Below are positions 1 to 12,300 of a stretch of 64,000 nucleotides of DNA, piece by piece. The notes under the pieces are model-generated. The model saw only the letters and a program-made list of their open reading frames with translations. It did no database searches and had not been told where the DNA came from. The stretch comes from Acanthaster planci (taxonomy: Eukaryota > Echinodermata > Asteroidea > Valvatida > Acanthasteridae). A program made the translations under genes and the position numbers. The DNA is taken from contig NW_019091716.1 in NCBI RefSeq assembly GCF_001949145.1, forward strand, positions 2,898 through 66,897, in the 5' to 3' direction. Position 1 is the stretch's first letter. Every line of letters begins with the position of its first letter.

Positions 1-298
1 GAACATCTGTTCTGCGCATGACTTTATCTTGCAGTTTGGGATGTGCTGACATGTACCGATCTGTGATCGTAGTCACCTGCGATCCAGTGTCCAACAGCGC
101 CTGACATGTCCGCCCAGCCACAGTAACTTGAGTAGTGCTCACAGGGCCGACAAGGTGCTCATCTGCTGATTTGCGTTCCCTACTGCCTTCCGAGCCCTGT
201 GAGGCAATCATGCATGTCCCCTTCACTTTGTCGTCCGGGCTTCTCAGCTCCAAATTACCCCCTGATCGCCCCTCATCAGTGGGTATCTCTAGTTTAAC
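1..298 (-). CDS. retrotransposon protease (start of pol), partial
   Basis: This frame is -1 relative to gag and is open from inside the gag 3' end through the left window edge. About 75 codons after the gag stop it reads CQALLDTGSQVTTI, the retropepsin active-site signature (hydrophobic-hydrophobic-D-T-G-S). Retropepsins cleave the Gag-Pol precursor. The frame lacks its own convincing ATG near the start, which fits expression by frameshifting from gag. No stop is seen before the edge, so the catalytic domain is intact as far as visible; the flap and reverse transcriptase lie outside. Confidence 0.8.
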
Positions 299-1695
299 TG
301 ATGCTGGCCTAGACCATTCCGCTGGGTGCAGTGGCGAGCAAAGTGGCCTGGTGCCCCACACAAGTAGCAACAGGTGTCACGCTTATGCAAAGCGGGTGGG
401 CCTGTTGGTTGTCTCCATATTTGCTGATTCACCCGGCTACCTGAGATGCGTCCTTCCAGTTCCTGTACTCGTTGACCAAGGTATTGCTGCCCTTGTATCA
501 AATGATCCAATGTGGTCAACTGCCGTTGGGCTAGGGTGGTCAGTTCGGTAACCTGGTCACTGGTGAACTTACTTTGACTTGAATTAGCATTGCCTGCATC
601 CTGGTTGCCTTGCTGATTTGTCTTGGCTTGCCCCGGTGCTGTCCCAGTTGTTTCCCCTTTGGCTGTTTGTTGGCACAACTGGAAACGTTGCTGTCTCATC
701 TCCCTTGCCTGGTGAAGTTCTTCGCTAATCACACGTAGTTCCTGACGGAGACCTTTGAAGCTCATGCGTCGAGGCTGCATCGGAGCGAGTCGCTGCTTCA
801 CCGCTTCATCTCGAAGGCCTGTCATGAACTGCGTTGTCAGTAGCAAATCTCGGTCTTCACAGAGTGATGCTTTCCTCCCTTGTCTTCGCTGAAGATCTTC
901 AGTGTGCCTTAACAGCGCCTCCAATGCAATTGCGAACTCAGTTGGGTTCTCATCCGGTCGCTGTCTTCTCGCGAAGAATGTAGCGATGGGCATCACTGCA
1001 GTACAGCCCTCACCAAATTCCTCAATGAGTTCCGTAATAGCTGCCTCTGCTGTGGTTTCTCCTCCCCGACTCTCAAGGTTTAAAATGACATCGCGTGCTT
1101 TCCCCCTCGTGTGCCTCACCACTTCATGGAACTTCACCTGGCTTGGTTGTGGTCCCTTTGCCTCAAGCAAGTAGGACATGTCACGTGCCCAATCTTCAAC
1201 TTTTAGACCGTGCTTTTCGGGGGTTGACCCTGAGAACATCGCAACGTCTTTGACCTGATGAGTGGTATATGCAAACGGTACATGGCGCTCGGCAACTGGG
1301 AGGGGTGGATCAAAACCAGCCAACTGTAGGGGACTAAGGTTCGGCTGGTCACAGAGTCCTGTTTGATGAGGTTGGGACTGAGTCGGTGTAAAGGAACTCC
1401 TTAATTCCTTCAGATGACTCGGCTGCTGAAGACTTGGCACAGGCTTACTGGTGTTCGGTGGGAAACAGAGTTCATGGCTGTCCTCTGACACTATCTGGGG
1501 GGGCTGCATCTTTGTAAATTGATCACCACTGACTTGGATCTGCTCACTGGGTGTGACCCTTGGTTGCGACAGCTGGAAGGGTGGACTCGGTTGTGGCATC
1601 ATGGGTAGTGGCAGACGAAGGCTATCGTCGGGGCCATAGTATGGTAGGTTGAAGTCAGGCGGGCAGCATGGAGTTGACGCCATCATGCACCCCAA
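289..1695 (-). CDS. retrotransposon Gag polyprotein
   Basis: An uninterrupted 468-codon frame starts at ATG 1695 and ends with TAG at 289-291. The first ~130 residues are Pro/Gln/Ser-rich and low complexity. Residues ~140-350 form a helical capsid-like region (VKDVAMFSGS..., with VEDWARDM and a later ETTAEAAITELIEEFGEG), as in Ty3/Gypsy and PNMA-type Gags. The C-terminus carries one CCHC zinc knuckle (C-Y-L-C-G-A-P-G-H-F-A-R-H-C), which in this family binds the element RNA for packaging. The product would assemble cytoplasmic particles for reverse transcription. The stop codon is directly preceded by a slippery heptamer, so a fraction of ribosomes probably continues into the protease frame. 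The Gag assignment is firm; the exact clade is inference. Confidence 0.88.
   Translation of the reverse strand: MGCMMASTPCCPPDFNLPYYGPDDSLRLPLPMMPQPSPPFQLSQPRVTPSEQIQVSGDQFTKMQPPQIVSEDSHELCFPPNTSKPVPSLQQPSHLKELRSSFTPTQSQPHQTGLCDQPNLSPLQLAGFDPPLPVAERHVPFAYTTHQVKDVAMFSGSTPEKHGLKVEDWARDMSYLLEAKGPQPSQVKFHEVVRHTRGKARDVILNLESRGGETTAEAAITELIEEFGEGCTAVMPIATFFARRQRPDENPTEFAIALEALLRHTEDLQRRQGRKASLCEDRDLLLTTQFMTGLRDEAVKQRLAPMQPRRMSFKGLRQELRVISEELHQAREMRQQRFQLCQQTAKGETTGTAPGQAKTNQQGNQDAGNANSSQSKFTSDQVTELTTLAQRQLTTLDHLIQGQQYLGQRVQELEGRISGSRVNQQIWRQPTGPPALHKRDTCCYLCGAPGHFARHCTQRNGLGQHQLN
292..298 (-). promoter_or_regulatory. putative -1 ribosomal frameshift heptamer at the gag/pro junction
   Basis: In the gag frame the last two sense codons read as G TTA AAC and are followed directly by TAG. 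GTTAAAC fits the slippery logic (TTA AAC re-pairing as GTT AAA) and is a heptamer known to work in arterivirus -1 frameshifting. A -1 slip here leads exactly into the open protease frame. No downstream pseudoknot was evaluated. Confidence 0.6.
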
Positions 1696-1740
1696 GAACT
1701 CCCCAACTTATGACACTGTGCTGGGCTGAGTGAGTGTAAC

Positions 1741-2505
1741 CTGGAAATTTGCCCCGCTAACTTAATACACAAGACTTTGGGAAAGTAACAAGATCTGAAG
1801 ACACCTGGATCAGGAAGACTGGGTCGCGATTTATTTGGAAGGTCAGGACAAAGTTAAAAAAATGAAAAAAAATAGAAATATGATAATAACCCAACACAGT
1901 GCCACAAGTGGATTACTCGAGTGACCAGCTGCAACTGGTGACAAGAGCAGAAAAGTGCAAATGTGGGAAGGCTGAAGAGAGCTGTGAGTGGTAATGCTCA
2001 CTCTTCAGTAGCACGCACCAGTCTGAACAATTAACTGCAAGAAGCTCGATGAGCAATGCTAAACTATAAGGTGATACAGGGTACCAGACAAGTTGCTGAC
2101 TAAACTAAGGAAGCTTGTAAAAGAAAAAGTGTCATGCAAAAAAACCACATTCAAATCTCCCTTCCACACTTGCTACCACAATCAGACAGAGCACTCTGAT
2201 TGGCTAAGAATCCCAATTATATGAATATTTATTTTAGGGACAGTTTGAACGTTAACTAGCAACAACCACAGTCTCGTTCATTGAAGAGGGTGTTTACATT
2301 ATTCTAAAAAGATGATTTACCATAAAAGCATCAGTTTTTTTTATCAAGAAAGATAATTACTAGATTTTTTCTTGAATATCTATGTATACTTTGTTTTTAA
2401 GCGTCGTATTAAAAGGGATATTAACGCAAGATATGAAAAAAAATTTGCACTAATCAAACTGACCAACGACTTGATTTCAAGTCTAGGTCTCACCCTTCAA
2501 GCATC
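1741..2505. other. Non-coding stretch right of gag; possible 5' LTR/leader region
   Basis: No reading frame is convincing here. AT-rich sequence with an AT-rich TATA-like word near 2217-2235 would suit an LTR promoter of the minus-strand element. Without the partner LTR (outside the window) the repeat cannot be shown. Confidence 0.3.
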
Positions 2506-2515
2506 ATGCGGATAG

Positions 2516-2963
2516 ATGGAAGACAAAACCGCCTATCTTCCCAGTCATCCCACTGGACCACTCTTGTGTGGAGACATTCAAGGTTCTCACCTCCGCCAAG
2601 AATTGGTGTCCCTTTCTGGGTCAGGCTCAGAACTACTTTCATTTCACCTAGTCGGACACTGTGGACTTTCTCTCCGTCCCGGACCTCCCTTCAGCCGAGC
2701 TGGAGTCTATCCTAACCAGACTCGACGTAGCCTCTCGACACGGCCTACGTTGTACAGCCTTCCTGTCCCTTCTCGCAGAATACCTCTCCTTCGAGGATGA
2801 TTTGCCCATCCCGGGCCTCGCAGCCATTGCCCTTTGGGCCCTTGATGAGAACATAACTACAGTCTTCAAACAGTTCTCACACACATCCTGCCTGATCACC
2901 TCTTCCTGCAGTGCCTATATAGCAGTGTGTTTCCAAGAGGTACACTTTACGAACTTTTTTTGA
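2516..2963 (+). pseudogene. Orphan GC-rich coding-like fragment
   Basis: About 450 bp stand out from the AT-rich intron by high GC and codon-like composition. A 100-codon frame from 2661 encodes a leucine-rich helical stretch (PDLPSAELESILTRLDVASR, then LSLLAEYLSFEDDLP). An upstream frame (2516-2660) is shifted relative to it, so the segment looks frameshifted. It lies in the antisense direction to ANAPC1, inside its intron, next to the LTR element. I do not recognise a family. It is most likely a decayed piece of a mobile-element ORF. Confidence 0.35.
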
Positions 2964-3355
2964 AAAGGGCTTTTATTGAATCCAGAAATGTGGAGATACG
3001 AATGTCAATATATCTCTGGAACACAGCGCACTTGTAGCTTTTGATGTACAGAATCCAACCATATCAATAAATCATAAACCTGAATCTGGCGACTTAGTAC
3101 CCATTTTTCTAGAGCCGGTCACATATGTACATGCAGTGTGCATATGTAGTGACTGTCTAGGTAAGTATGATCTTGAGGACTCCTCCTACACTGCTGCGGC
3201 GGGGGGGGGGTGTGTTATTGACACAAACACAAACAATATTTTAATAGAATTCATATGTTATTGGTCTATGATCATTTATATTGACAGAGCGGAAACCTGA
3301 GATGGGGACAAGTTTGAGTATTAGAAACCCCAAATACTGAGCCTTTAAAACTTAC

Positions 3356-6300
3356 TTTGCAGCTGCCAACCCAAGGAGAAGTCCAACACTGGTCATCTCA
3401 TGTCCCTGCAAAGTGAAAATGGCCAGTATTCATTTGATGATTTGAGGGCTTTAAAATCCACATCAATATATACCGAAAAAGTCAAACTGCTGTGTCACTG
3501 AAAACTGAATGGTTTATTTTGATAGTAGGATAATGTGTAATTAATGACAAATTGTTTATACGAGTATGTGTGAATATTAATATTAGGGCAAAGATAAACA
3601 AAATGTACACTTGTAGATTGTGAATTTTAGTTTGGGGCATACTGGTTTCTGCTCCGTGCATGCTGTTACATAGTAATGATGCATTTGCTGCAGGACCACA
3701 GAGCACGGATTATCAATTTCTGTTAAAACACATGGTCTCAGCATGTGTGTCTGGCACCAAGATTAACCAATTCTTACCAAGCTGTCCCCTCTTTACCAGT
3801 GAGAGGATGCTTCTAGTTAGGGCAGATGAATACAAATGCAGATACTCTGTGAATAGCCACGCCGAAGCCGTACTAAATTTGGACCTTTCTGTAGGTTTAT
3901 CCACAAACATGGGTGCATCCTGCAAGCTTCTCTTGGCATGAGTTAATACTGTTGTAATACAGCTAAGTGGCATGAAGTAATATCTTTCTACTATTCGTTT
4001 GGGATGTAGTGGTGTACATGGATAACAGTATGTTATTTGATTAAATCAAGTGAAATGACTCTTTTGTTGACCCTGGCCTATTTGTGAGTTTTACCCATTT
4101 TGAAAAGGACACAATGTTTACTATACTGCTGTGAAAAGCCCAAGTTGATATGACCTGAAGACGAAATGCAAAAGCTGAGTTTTGAGGTAACAACTGTGGA
4201 CAAAGGACTCGTTTTGCCTAAACTACAGGGAAAGAAACATTTGTAACCCACCTTGCAGAGGTAGTCATGCACCTTGAGGGTAGACAGGCTGGACAGGTGT
4301 CCATTCAGTCCCAAGGCCATCAGAAACCCTGCATGCTCATTGGTGAGCTCTGACCCGGCTGGCTTATTGTACACAATCCATGTCGAGTCGATCTATGGAA
4401 GAATAGATGTTTATTTCCCTCAAAATGATATAAGGCAAAGAAAAGGTAAAAATCCCTCCATTCACCCAGTAAATATTTTGGTTTTTCTTTATTTCCATAT
4501 CACTACCATGTCTTTTTTAAAGGAATTTCTGGCTGATGTCTTGTATACAAATTAATCAATTTGTAAAATTTGACTTATAATGCTGTTTAGGTGGTGCAAC
4601 TTATAACTATTACATTAACAATATATTCAGAAAAGTATTAATACATGCACAACAGTGGGCATTTTCACTGAATTATAGTACATACACCTTTTCTTAAATG
4701 AGCCAACATTTCATATAAATTTTGCCTTCATGCATTGACGAGCAGAAGACACTGAAATAAAATCAGTCACTTTGGAGTGAATATTGTAGAAGCTGACTTT
4801 CTGAAGGATAACTTTAAAAGTTCTTTTCTTTGCACAAAATAGAAAATACTTACTCAATATTTACATTTTATTTAGGGGCAAAGCAGTTGAATTGTGTGAA
4901 GATTTGTTTCTTTTTCTAAATTTTCAAGTTTTCAGACTGCCAAGTGTCTTTCCAGGGAATACAAATTAACAAACTCATACGCAAAACTGTGAAGACACTC
5001 AAGGGAAAAAGCCTCCATGTTATGTTACTTTTTCTCCTTAAAAATCGCTACATTTCTGATATTTGCTGTGCTAATTTTCTTTTTATTTGGTTATTCATTG
5101 TTATGTAAATGTACATGTAAGTACATATACATACAGTGCTGACAATATCTATCAGCAGAGGAGTATCCATTTCTCAGAAATGTTTTCAAGAAGTAAATTT
5201 TGAGTTCACAAATTGAACAGAAAAGCCTATAAAATCAACAGCGTCTTTCCTGAATGATATCACAGCATCACAAAAGCCCTTCAATTGTCTGGAAAAGCAT
5301 GAGTATTTCAAATGTTTAAAAAAGCTAACTTTTCAATGCACTTCATCACGAAAGAGATGTCAAAGACATGTAGTTTTCATACAGTGAAACAGAGCATGAA
5401 GTGGCACAAAAAGTGCATGTAAAAAAATTCGCGGTTTGAACCCTTAAATAGGATGATGCTGTTTTAACCTGTGAGCAGCCAGGGGCTATCTTCAGTCCAG
5501 CAGCCACACCGTTGTGGAATGAGGGCCAGGAGCTCATGTTGGTGGGGACATCAATGTGCAGGAAGGATATTGCATTATTCCTGAGGAGGACAAAATTATA
5601 AAAATCTATCTTTTTTCCTGTGGAGGCATGTGCATGTGACATACGGCATTTTTCACACTCTCTGGGCTGCAAAATGGCCTTGGCTTCGCCTCAGGTGTTA
5701 AAAAGGTCATACATGTACGGTCGCTGTGTCTTTCTCAACAGAAATACCTTTAAGTCTTAAAAATCAGTTTCGGGAAAAATCTCCATATGTCTCCAAGCTC
5801 AGTAGACATTATGTTGTGGAAGTTAAACAGAGAAATGAACTCCGAACGAACTTCAACCTTTGACCCAAATTGCAGTTCTCCAACACCTGATTGTCTGATT
5901 GTACCAATGAATAGTCTGGTTCGCAGGCCCCACATTACATTTTGGACTTTTTGTTGTCCGGTCATGTGATAATTATGGACCAATAAAAATACAGAATTCA
6001 AGACAGAGATATAACAATTTGGCTGGAAACCTGCTTTTGCTCAGCAATCATTGTCCTTGTTTAGAAAGTTTCGGTGATTAGCAGTTTTGAGATACTGAGC
6101 CAGGCTCTTCCTGATCAGGAATGGAAGTACTGAACAGGGCACGAAATGATCCATGAACAACTTTATTTCTACATTTATCTCACCTTGGAGGAGCTCGACC
6201 AGAGAGGTTCAGCTTGGGTATTGGCAACATCTCTGTGACGACAGGGTGGGAAGTGCACAAAGTAAACATCCCCCTGTTAAATACAGTAATGCAAAAAGTG

Positions 6301-9300
6301 ATATCAGAAATGGTGATTTCTTCCATATTTCATTCTGTGACACATTTTGCAAGATATTTAACTTGGGTCGGGTGTGCTGGTGTTTGTGCCATGGACCTTG
6401 ATACACTACAACAGTCAGCACTGTCATTTATTGTCCCTACAATGCCTAGCAACCTCTTAATAAAAACTTGATGGCATTGTTTAGAACTCTTGTATTTTAT
6501 ACAGATTATAAAGTTACACTATTTGTCGAGCATCTGTACTTTTCTTTTCCACGCTCAGATCTCAGTAATTTCATGACCGTAGCATTAATCATACCTTCTG
6601 TAAGTTGAGCTTTCATTAAGATTCTTTTTTGTCCTTTAAACAGTAATCACAGAATCTATCTCTGCCATTGAAGTTGAAACACCACAACGAATTGAAAAAG
6701 AACAGCACTGCATGTATGTTTTAAATTCTGATAAATTTACCCAGCACGAAAACACTTCAGAGAAAATATAAAATTATGAATGGTACTGCACCATTAAAGT
6801 ATAACAATAAATATGGATATCAGAGACTTTCCTTTAACTCTGTAAGAGTTTCTAGTTTATTGACAAAATTTGGCATTAACGCAGCTCACCTTCCAATTGG
6901 CAGGGCCATGGTTCTCTGTGACACCACCAACAATCTCATTTCTTGCTCTTCAATGAACTCATGATCACTGTGAATGAAAATCAATTGAAAAACAAAAATG
7001 ATGTGTCAACAAATGCATAAGTATTGCAAAACCAAGGCTTATAAACCTATGATCTTTATTTGCGATTAAAAACAAAAACCGTTTCCGCTGGAAAAACCAT
7101 CCTCATTGTTTTCTGAATAATGGCCTTGACCTTTGGGGTTAAAAAACGGTTTATGGAAGACACCAAAATAACCCAAATTAACTTGGAATATTTCCATACC
7201 AAATTCTTCTCAGGTTATGGTAGGAAAACTATTTCTATTGGTTTAACCAACCACATTGGCCTATCAGACCAAAATCACAAGGCTTCTGGAATTTATCAAG
7301 AACAATTCACAATTTAGCTGAAATGCCAAATCCTTCTCAAGTTACAGTGGAACTTCTATTCTTTTGGCCACAGTAACTTGACCTATGACCTCTCAGGTTC
7401 AAATCTTGGCTTGGAGAGGACATCAAGATGTCTTTTTACTGTCATGCCCTAAATACAAAGGCTTCTACATGTCTCAACCCATTCAAGCTACCTGACTTCA
7501 GGCTTTTGGACCAGGGCAATGCGGACTGGCTTGGAGGACTGGAGCAGACGCCGCACCTCTTGCACCCTAAGGTCATCTGGGAAGCGCAGACGCAATAGCT
7601 CTTGGTCCAAGTGGCCCATCCCATCATCCTCCTGCTTGGACTCCTTGTCAGAAGATGCTTCCTGCAACACAAAAGTTTTAACATTGAGAGATACATGGGA
7701 CGGCAAGGAAGTGTGTCGCTCAGGGTGGCCAAACCAAATGCCATACATGTACATGTAGCTGATAAAGAACCTTGGGCCTACATAGGAAATGGCAAAGCCA
7801 TGCAAAACGTACTTGGTATTGGATTTGACTCTAGACTAATGTAAAAATGCCAAGGTGGGACGAGGCTGAGCTTCACATCTAGGCATAAAAAAGTAAAGTA
7901 AGATCTTGATAACTTATCCCTCGGGAATGGATAAGAAATTCAAGTCATTCGAATTTCAAGCTAATGAAAGTTCCTGATTTCATGGAGTCATAATACAGAT
8001 ATACATATTGTGTATATATAAATCAAAACCACCTCGATCCACATTAGCAACGTTTTTGTGGTTATCTCTTTTTTATATATTCATTCTAATGGTGCACACT
8101 TTCGCTCACAAATTGCTTCACCAAGATTTTACAATGTTGTCACTAAAGTTTCTTTTCTATTGATAAACAATAAACCACTTAAACATTGTGCATCCAAGTG
8201 GCAAATGTTTTGTATTGTCAGGTGGATCTAACCACCCAAGGGTTTCAGTGAGTGACCCATCTTTAAAGGGATTTCACCACAGTGGTTTCAGTGACAAACT
8301 GATATCCAAGGGACTAAATTGTCAAAAACTTCAGTTGAGAGACTGATTTTCAAGGGTGTAGACGATCAAGGGGTTTCGAGTGAGACACTAACTCCAAGGG
8401 ACCAAAGCATCGAGGGGTTGAAAAGTGTAACTGATCTCAGAAGGAACAAACCACCAAGGTGTTTAAGTGAGCACCTGCAGTCCAAGAGACAAAACCATCA
8501 AGATGTTAAACTGAGAATCTAATCTCTGAGGGACTAAACCAAACTCCAAGTGAAAACTGACCTCTTTAAGATCAAACAACCGAGGGTTTTAAGTAAGAGA
8601 CTGATCGTTGAGGGATCAAACCATCCAGGGGTTCAAGTGAAAAACTGATCTCTAAGGTGAGATCTCAAGTGAGAAGCTGATCCCGAAGGAAAAAGACCAT
8701 CAATGGCTTCAACTGAGAAACTGATCTTTTAGGGCTAAGACCACCAAGTGGTTCAAGTGAGTGACTATTCTCTAAGGGGTCAAACCTTCAAAGGGTTGCA
8801 GTTACAGACTGATCTCCGATGGCAATTCTCCTACCTACCATGTATCTCCTCTTTTTTCCCCTGGGCAGCCTGGCCTGGGCAGACAGGTCCTGCCGCTTGA
8901 CCAGTGTGTAAGCAGCCTCAGGCCAATTGCAGGGTGGTTTCTCCCGGCAATGGTAGATAGCTTCTGAGAGTGGGAGGGCTATACCCAGTGGGAGGGCCTC
9001 CAGATCCTTCAAGGTGAAGCCGATGTCTGTCATGAAGAGTACGGTCTGCTCAGTGCTGCTCAGGTCCTGGTGGGCCTGGCTGAAGTCATGAAGTCTGGTT
9101 GCAGTGTCCGATAGCTTGCAGGGTTGGCCTGTAAGAGAGTGAGATGCACAGCTGTGCTGTAGTAGAGTACTTCCTGAGCACTTTTCAACAAATTATTGTA
9201 CAAAGTTTCAGGAGTACAATCACTTTTAACATCATCTTTGCTGTAATCCTTCATGAGCAGCCTGTGAGTATTTGGGAACTACTTGACTTCAACAATGACA

Positions 9301-12300
9301 TACAAATGGTAACTAACTCCAATAGATTGGGCCTTATGGATGTTTTGGACAAATTGTACATGTGGTCGATTTTGGCCATCTTTTAGTGTAAATATGTAAA
9401 AGCATAAATATTCCGCAACTAAACTTGGATGCCCTGTCTGTCAATGACAAAGTGAACATCCAATGTCCTTTTTGACACCTATGCAGAGTCTCAAAAGCTA
9501 ACAACAACCTTTCACAGTACTTAATTAAACTAAAACACTAGAGGATATTTTTTCCACCTATTTTGTGCTTCTGATCACATACAGGTTTCAAATGGCATTG
9601 GTTGGTCAGGATGAAATTGCTGTCTTTAATTATACAATCATCATAAAAACTAGTGATAATGTAAGACTTCTTGCGGGTGTTCTCAACCAGATGCCAAACA
9701 ATTGAGTATTGAAAACCATTAATGTCTTTGAGAGCTAAAGTTCTGCTGCATATGGGATGCAGACGTTTGGAGCTGTCCTTAAATGAAAGGAATACATTCT
9801 AAACTGGCTCATGGTATAAGTAAATTCAAATCCTGTTTTTGCAAAAAGTAAACAATAAACACATTTCACCATCAAACATCAGGCATATCAACTGGCCTAT
9901 GCACAGGTGATGGTTCACAGAAAACTTCAGTGGCTCCTGGCCATTCCATTACAGTTATTGTTCATGGTGTAAAGCAGGAACAACCGTGTCTATACTCTTT
10001 GCAAAATATTGTTTCAATGTATCCAACAAACAAAACTTACTTATCACAATTGATAATGGAAAAAATAAAAGGAGTCAGTCTAAAGAATTTGAAGTTGGCT
10101 TATATGTTGCAGACCTATGGAAACCAATTACACAACTGTATTTCATGTCCAAAGGCTGATGAGAGTTTTTTTTGTATGTTTGCTCCTTCCGTTCATTCAG
10201 TCCATTTCTTTTCTTTCATTCTCAAAACATGCCAAAAAAACCCCTCAGGAATGGTGAAAATATTAGGAACTCTCGAGTAGGACAGAAGCAGAACTCATTC
10301 TTGGACTTAATTTTGATAAATGAATTTTGTTCTCTCCTACCTGCCACTGAGAGCCTTCTGAAGCTTGTCTTAGAGAAGTCTTGACTCAGGTACAGGGAGT
10401 AAAGCTGAAACAGAAATAAATAACACAATCGTTGCTGAATTCTATCATTGTTTACTTGGCAAGTTATTATGAAATGCAATGAGCAGAAAGATGGGAAGGC
10501 AACCTTACCATCATTATCTTGTGAGAGACAGTGCAAATACCATCGATGTATGGGTACGGTTCTTGAGGTATATCCATAAGTAGCCCACGCAACCAGTGGT
10601 ACATACTAGGAGGGTTAGGAGTGAAATAGGCAGGCTGCTGGATCTGGGCACACAACTCTAAACAAAAAAAAGGGGGAAAGGCCAACAAGGAAGTGAGCGC
10701 TTTTAAGAGTAACTGTGAGACAAAACAAAATTCCGTCGGACACCAACAATTTCACTGAAAAGCTGAACCACAGATGCCAACTGAAATTCTTACCGGGACT
10801 TATCTGGCTGACCTGTTGGCTTACAATGTGGTGGAGATCAGGGTGGTTACGGTAGTAGTAGTCTACATATGCAGTCCAATTCAAGTCACTGAGGAACAAA
10901 AATCAAGATCTACATTAACAAAAATGGGTCCAATATCAAATTCTCAATTTCTAGGAGTAACATTTAGCAACAAAACACAAACTTTACAACACAATTAAAA
11001 CCATACACAGCTATTTCAAAGTAATTATATCAATAAGGCATAAAATTATCAAAGAAAAACTTTTATGGAAGATCTTTACAAAAACGGCAATGTTTAACGT
11101 ACACAGTCACACATCGTCTATTAATTACATCTGGAATGTTGTACGGACGGTATTCCAGAACTTCCTTTTTTAGAGTAATTGTTTTCGATTTGCCTCTGAC
11201 TTGTACTGCACTTCCTGTCTCATCTTCATCTTTAGAACACTGGGCCGTTGTTGATATTGAAAAATTGATGGATTCCAGACAGGCTCAATCCACTTAATGA
11301 AGCAAATAAATGGATAACGTTGCTGATATTTCCAACCTGGTTATTTGGTAAAGAATGGTTGCCAAGTCCTGTGCACTGTCTGCATGAAACCTGGTGAGCT
11401 TGAGTTCCTTGAGAGAAGAAAGAACAACATGATGGCCATTTTGTGGGAGTGTTCAGGTGTGCCAAAAGACATATCAGTGGTGTCAAACCCTGACAGGTAC
11501 AATGTAAGCAGCCACTGCTAACAGACATTTGTGTTACTGCTAGCCACAGGCAGAACTTCCAGATCACAACATATCAACGCTAGACAAGGGAATGACGAAA
11601 AGATTTGGCTAGATCATTTCCACAGTTAAGAGGATACTTGTGTGTGGGTCTGCGGGGACATTGAGATCTGCAGACTTGCCTCGTAAATAAGATGCAGGGC
11701 AAAGACAACTGTTGGTATGTCTTTGAACAGTGGGGCACCGGTGTCAATTTTAGCCTGGCTCTTGTCTCCGAGGATACTGGCAGCATGAGGCTGTGCTCCA
11801 CAAATTGGCTCAAGGAGAGTGGAACAGGCTACATGGTGGTAATTAGAGCCTAGTAGATATTCCCAGTCCTTTGAAAAAAGTTTAAAGATGTAAGTTAACA
11901 AGAGCACCGTTAGAAATGAGGTAAATGTCAAAGTTTGAAGGGCAAAACTGCCTCATTCATGTCACCATCTTTAAATTACCGGTATGTCATAACTGTAGGC
12001 AACTAATGATCACCTATATCCCCCAAGTAAGAGGCAAATAGAATATTGCCAGGAGCAGAATGTTCATTTGTCATATTCAAAAGTTCAATACGGATTTAAA
12101 ACCCTTTAACGTTGCTCTTTGTAAATCTGCTCATCTGCTGCAATATTTAATGAGTGTATTCTCATAGTAACAAAATGGAATCTTACACTGAGTAACACCT
12201 TTTGCATTTGAACCAAAAATATCCATCATGTGTCACTATCAGGTCTTTCTTACCGAACAAAACAACTTTTAAAAAACAGCCTACCTCATCTAATCCTGAA

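Larger units (their letters stand above)
1..1740 (-). mobile_element. LTR retrotransposon (Ty3/Gypsy-like), 5' part, truncated by the window edge
   Basis: On the minus strand an intact gag reading frame is followed, in the -1 frame, by an aspartic protease domain that runs off the left edge. Reverse transcriptase, RNase H, integrase and the 3' LTR would lie to the left, outside the window. The element sits in an intron of ANAPC1 in the same transcriptional orientation. The gag frame is unbroken over 468 codons, which suggests a fairly recent insertion. I could not place the 5' LTR, primer-binding site or target-site duplication, so the right-hand boundary is only a guess. The Ty3/Gypsy assignment rests on the gag/CCHC/DTGS order. 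A Bel/Pao element cannot be excluded without the polymerase. Confidence 0.8.

Noticed and set aside
135-551. Plus-strand ORF of 138 codons overlapping gag and protease.
   Set aside because: Antisense shadow of the well-supported minus-strand retroelement frames.
10156-10200. CTGATGAG hammerhead-like core in an ANAPC1 intron.
   Set aside because: No GAAA block or closing stems follow at the right distance.
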